Part shown: piece by piece, positions 6,638-8,102 of the stretch | How the letters are laid out: each line of letters opens with the position of its first letter | Position numbering within the stretch: position 1 is the stretch's first letter | Origin: an uncultured Methylobacter sp. | GTDB taxonomy: Bacteria; Pseudomonadota; Gammaproteobacteria; Methylococcales; Methylomonadaceae | Assembly: GCA_903831545.1 (NCBI GenBank) | Contig: CAIKYI010000474.1 | Coordinates: 1-8,102 of the forward strand | Direction: 5' to 3' | Length of the DNA: 8,102 nucleotides | Program-made: the position numbers and the translations under genes | The notes under the pieces: generated by a model | Databases searched by the model: none | Seen by the model: only the letters and a program-made list of their open reading frames with translations | Told to the model about the DNA's origin: nothing

Positions 6638-8102
6638 TTATCGGGTTACTGTTTTTACGGACAGTGCATTTTTAGCGGCATCATATATATAGTTATTTGG
6701 CGATATAACTGTAGCTATAGCAGCTGCTCCTGTTTTTGGCGGTGTTAACACCAATGAGGTAATCGTAAATGTAGCTGTACCCGTTTTAGGTGCATTTGCT
6801 AGTAAGGCATTTGATGGCAATGTGGTAATACCAGCACTGTTTGTTACGCTAGTTGTCCTGCCAGTAAAGTAACCTGACCAAGTACCGGAAACAGTTACGT
6901 TAGGCCTAATAATGCCATTACCATCAGATACGGTGACTGTTGCAATACCCTTTAATGGGCGAGTAGTGCTTAATGCTAGATTGATTGCTTTAACTCTTAA
7001 TACTGTTTTTGCAGGTGCTGGCTGTACTGTAATGTTGATTGCTTTTGTGCTTGTTAGTCCAAACTCATTGGTTATGGTTAACGATACTGGAAATACGCCG
7101 ACTTTGGTAAATGTATAAGCCGGATTTGCTGCTGTTGATATGCTTCCGGGTTGAAAAGTCCACGCGTAGGATTTAATTGCTCCATTTCCAACTGAGCTAC
7201 CTGATGCAAAATTTACTATGAAGGGGGCTGTACCGGTTGCGCTAAAAACACTTATGTCAGCAACTGGAGGAAATGCTTGATTAGTTGTTACACCTGCAAC
7301 AGTTCCGGTAATCTCATATTGACCAAGACTTGCATAATCTGGATAACCAGCGTTGCCTGTAATTGCGGTTTTTCCTGTCCCTGCAATCGTTAGATAATAA
7401 GTTCCGGGTGCAACGGTTGTATCAATAGTCGCTGTCAATAAATCAACAGGGTTACTTGAGGATAGAACCCTGCCTTGCGCATCTGATAACGTGGCAATAA
7501 TATCAAGATTTGCGCCAGTAATGGCGGGACTTATATTAAGTGTCACTTTTCCTGATGCATTAAATACAAACATATCTTTGTCTGAATTTCTTTCAATAAT
7601 ACCAAAAGCATGAGCAGTCGTTGCGGCACCAGAAACATTTAAGGGCAGTGTCACTGCTGTGGCAATTGTATTGCCATAATCATCGGTTCTGGCAGGAAAA
7701 CCATTTGCAGCCATAACTGCCAAATCATCTTGCTGGTTATTGGCTTTGGGGTAAATGCCTGCACTCCATTGAGTTAGGTTCTTATAGTAGCCAACACCCA
7801 TAATAGGAGCCCAAGAATTAGCACCAGTACCAGGGCCTGGGTAGTACCCGGCAACATTGTCGCCATCATGCAGTAAACCTAAAGTATGTCCCGCTTCGTG
7901 AGAGATAGCTTCAGCAATATATTTTTCATTGTTAGCAAGAGACTGTTGGAACACCCATGCAGGTTGATATCGCTGGGCATTAACTAAATTGACAATACCT
8001 ACATAGGCAATGCCGCCGCAATTACAGCTGATTGTGCCTGTTTTAGTGACGATTACCCGAGTACCAAAGTTAATGTCGGTAGAGCTGGTTTTTGCAAGTG
8101 CG
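6638..8102 (-). CDS. Secreted metzincin-type zinc metalloprotease with PPC-like, PKD and Ig-like domains (partial, N-terminus outside window)
   Basis: The frame is open from the right edge (first full codon 8099-8101) to the TAA at 6638-6640, giving 487 visible codons. A GTG at 7954 looks like a start but lies inside the catalytic domain: upstream codons read CNCGGIAYVGIVNLVNAQRY and YQPAWVF, typical of bacterial reprolysin-like proteases. The zinc site HEAGHTLGLLHD (7868-7900 for HExxHxxGxxH) and a Met-turn APIMGVGYY define the metzincin fold. Then come, by visible codon number, a PPC-like beta domain (about 145-268, with DMFVFNASG and APGTYYLTIAGTG), a PKD domain (about 278-361, with SYAWTF and NPAYTFTKVG) and an Ig-like domain (about 367-467, with VTVSDGNG and VTVSGTWSGYF). 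No sorting tail such as PEP-CTERM is present. The signal peptide and any propeptide would lie off the edge. Likely exported and degrading extracellular protein; substrates unknown. The terminator lies 20 bp downstream. Confidence 0.9.
   Translation of the reverse strand, partial: ALAKTSSTDINFGTRVIVTKTGTISCNCGGIAYVGIVNLVNAQRYQPAWVFQQSLANNEKYIAEAISHEAGHTLGLLHDGDNVAGYYPGPGTGANSWAPIMGVGYYKNLTQWSAGIYPKANNQQDDLAVMAANGFPARTDDYGNTIATAVTLPLNVSGAATTAHAFGIIERNSDKDMFVFNASGKVTLNISPAITGANLDIIATLSDAQGRVLSSSNPVDLLTATIDTTVAPGTYYLTIAGTGKTAITGNAGYPDYASLGQYEITGTVAGVTTNQAFPPVADISVFSATGTAPFIVNFASGSSVGNGAIKSYAWTFQPGSISTAANPAYTFTKVGVFPVSLTITNEFGLTSTKAINITVQPAPAKTVLRVKAINLALSTTRPLKGIATVTVSDGNGIIRPNVTVSGTWSGYFTGRTTSVTNSAGITTLPSNALLANAPKTGTATFTITSLVLTPPKTGAAAIATVISPNNYIYDAAKNALSVKTVTR

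Noticed and set aside
6484..6654. Open plus-strand frame of about 56 codons across the porter-protease gap
   Set aside because: It runs straight through the strong terminator palindrome and into the end of the protease gene on the other strand, and it has no clear start.
1..8102. CRISPR array, tRNA or rRNA genes, or intact insertion sequence
   Set aside because: I saw no regularly spaced repeats, no cloverleaf-like or conserved rRNA segments, and no intact transposase reading frame.

Overview
The window looks like a piece of a moderately AT-rich Gram-negative chromosome, most likely a gammaproteobacterium. It encodes an outer-membrane efflux channel, periplasmic proteins with Sec signal peptides, and a GluP/FucP-type inner-membrane sugar porter. 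A methanotroph-like (Methylococcales) background is possible from the general style of the genes and of the palindromic repeat, but this is a guess and nothing in the window proves it.

Left part (1-2234, minus strand): two genes of a CzcCBA-type heavy-metal or cation RND efflux operon. The outer-membrane channel gene (CzcC-like) comes first. Its stop codon overlaps the start of the periplasmic adaptor gene (CzcB-like) in an ATGA, and the adaptor gene runs off the left edge. The inner-membrane RND pump would be expected further left. An 18-bp near-palindrome 58 bp upstream of the channel gene is a candidate operator.

Middle part (2235-5164): a 584-bp divergent intergenic region carries no convincing intact gene, but it holds a short stop-bounded helix-turn-helix-like fragment that may be a gene relic. 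After it come, on the plus strand, a secreted GH3 beta-glucosidase and, beyond a 69-bp imperfect palindrome of the REP/MITE type, a 12-TM sugar porter of the FucP/GluP family. Together these suggest a two-gene module that hydrolyses beta-glucosides in the periplasm and imports the released hexose.

Right part (6440-8102): a short spacer has hairpins reminiscent of group II intron domains V and VI (weak). It is followed by a strong symmetrical hairpin terminator that can serve the plus-strand sugar genes and the convergent minus-strand gene beyond it. That gene encodes a secreted metzincin-type zinc metalloprotease with a PPC-like domain, a PKD domain and a C-terminal Ig-like domain. Its N-terminus lies outside the window, and the open frame continues to the right edge, past the apparent GTG start at 7954.

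I did not find a clear new defence, mobile or biosynthetic system. The most interesting items are small: the intergenic HTH relic, the palindromic repeat inside the sugar operon, the candidate metal-efflux operator, and the possible intron remnant.
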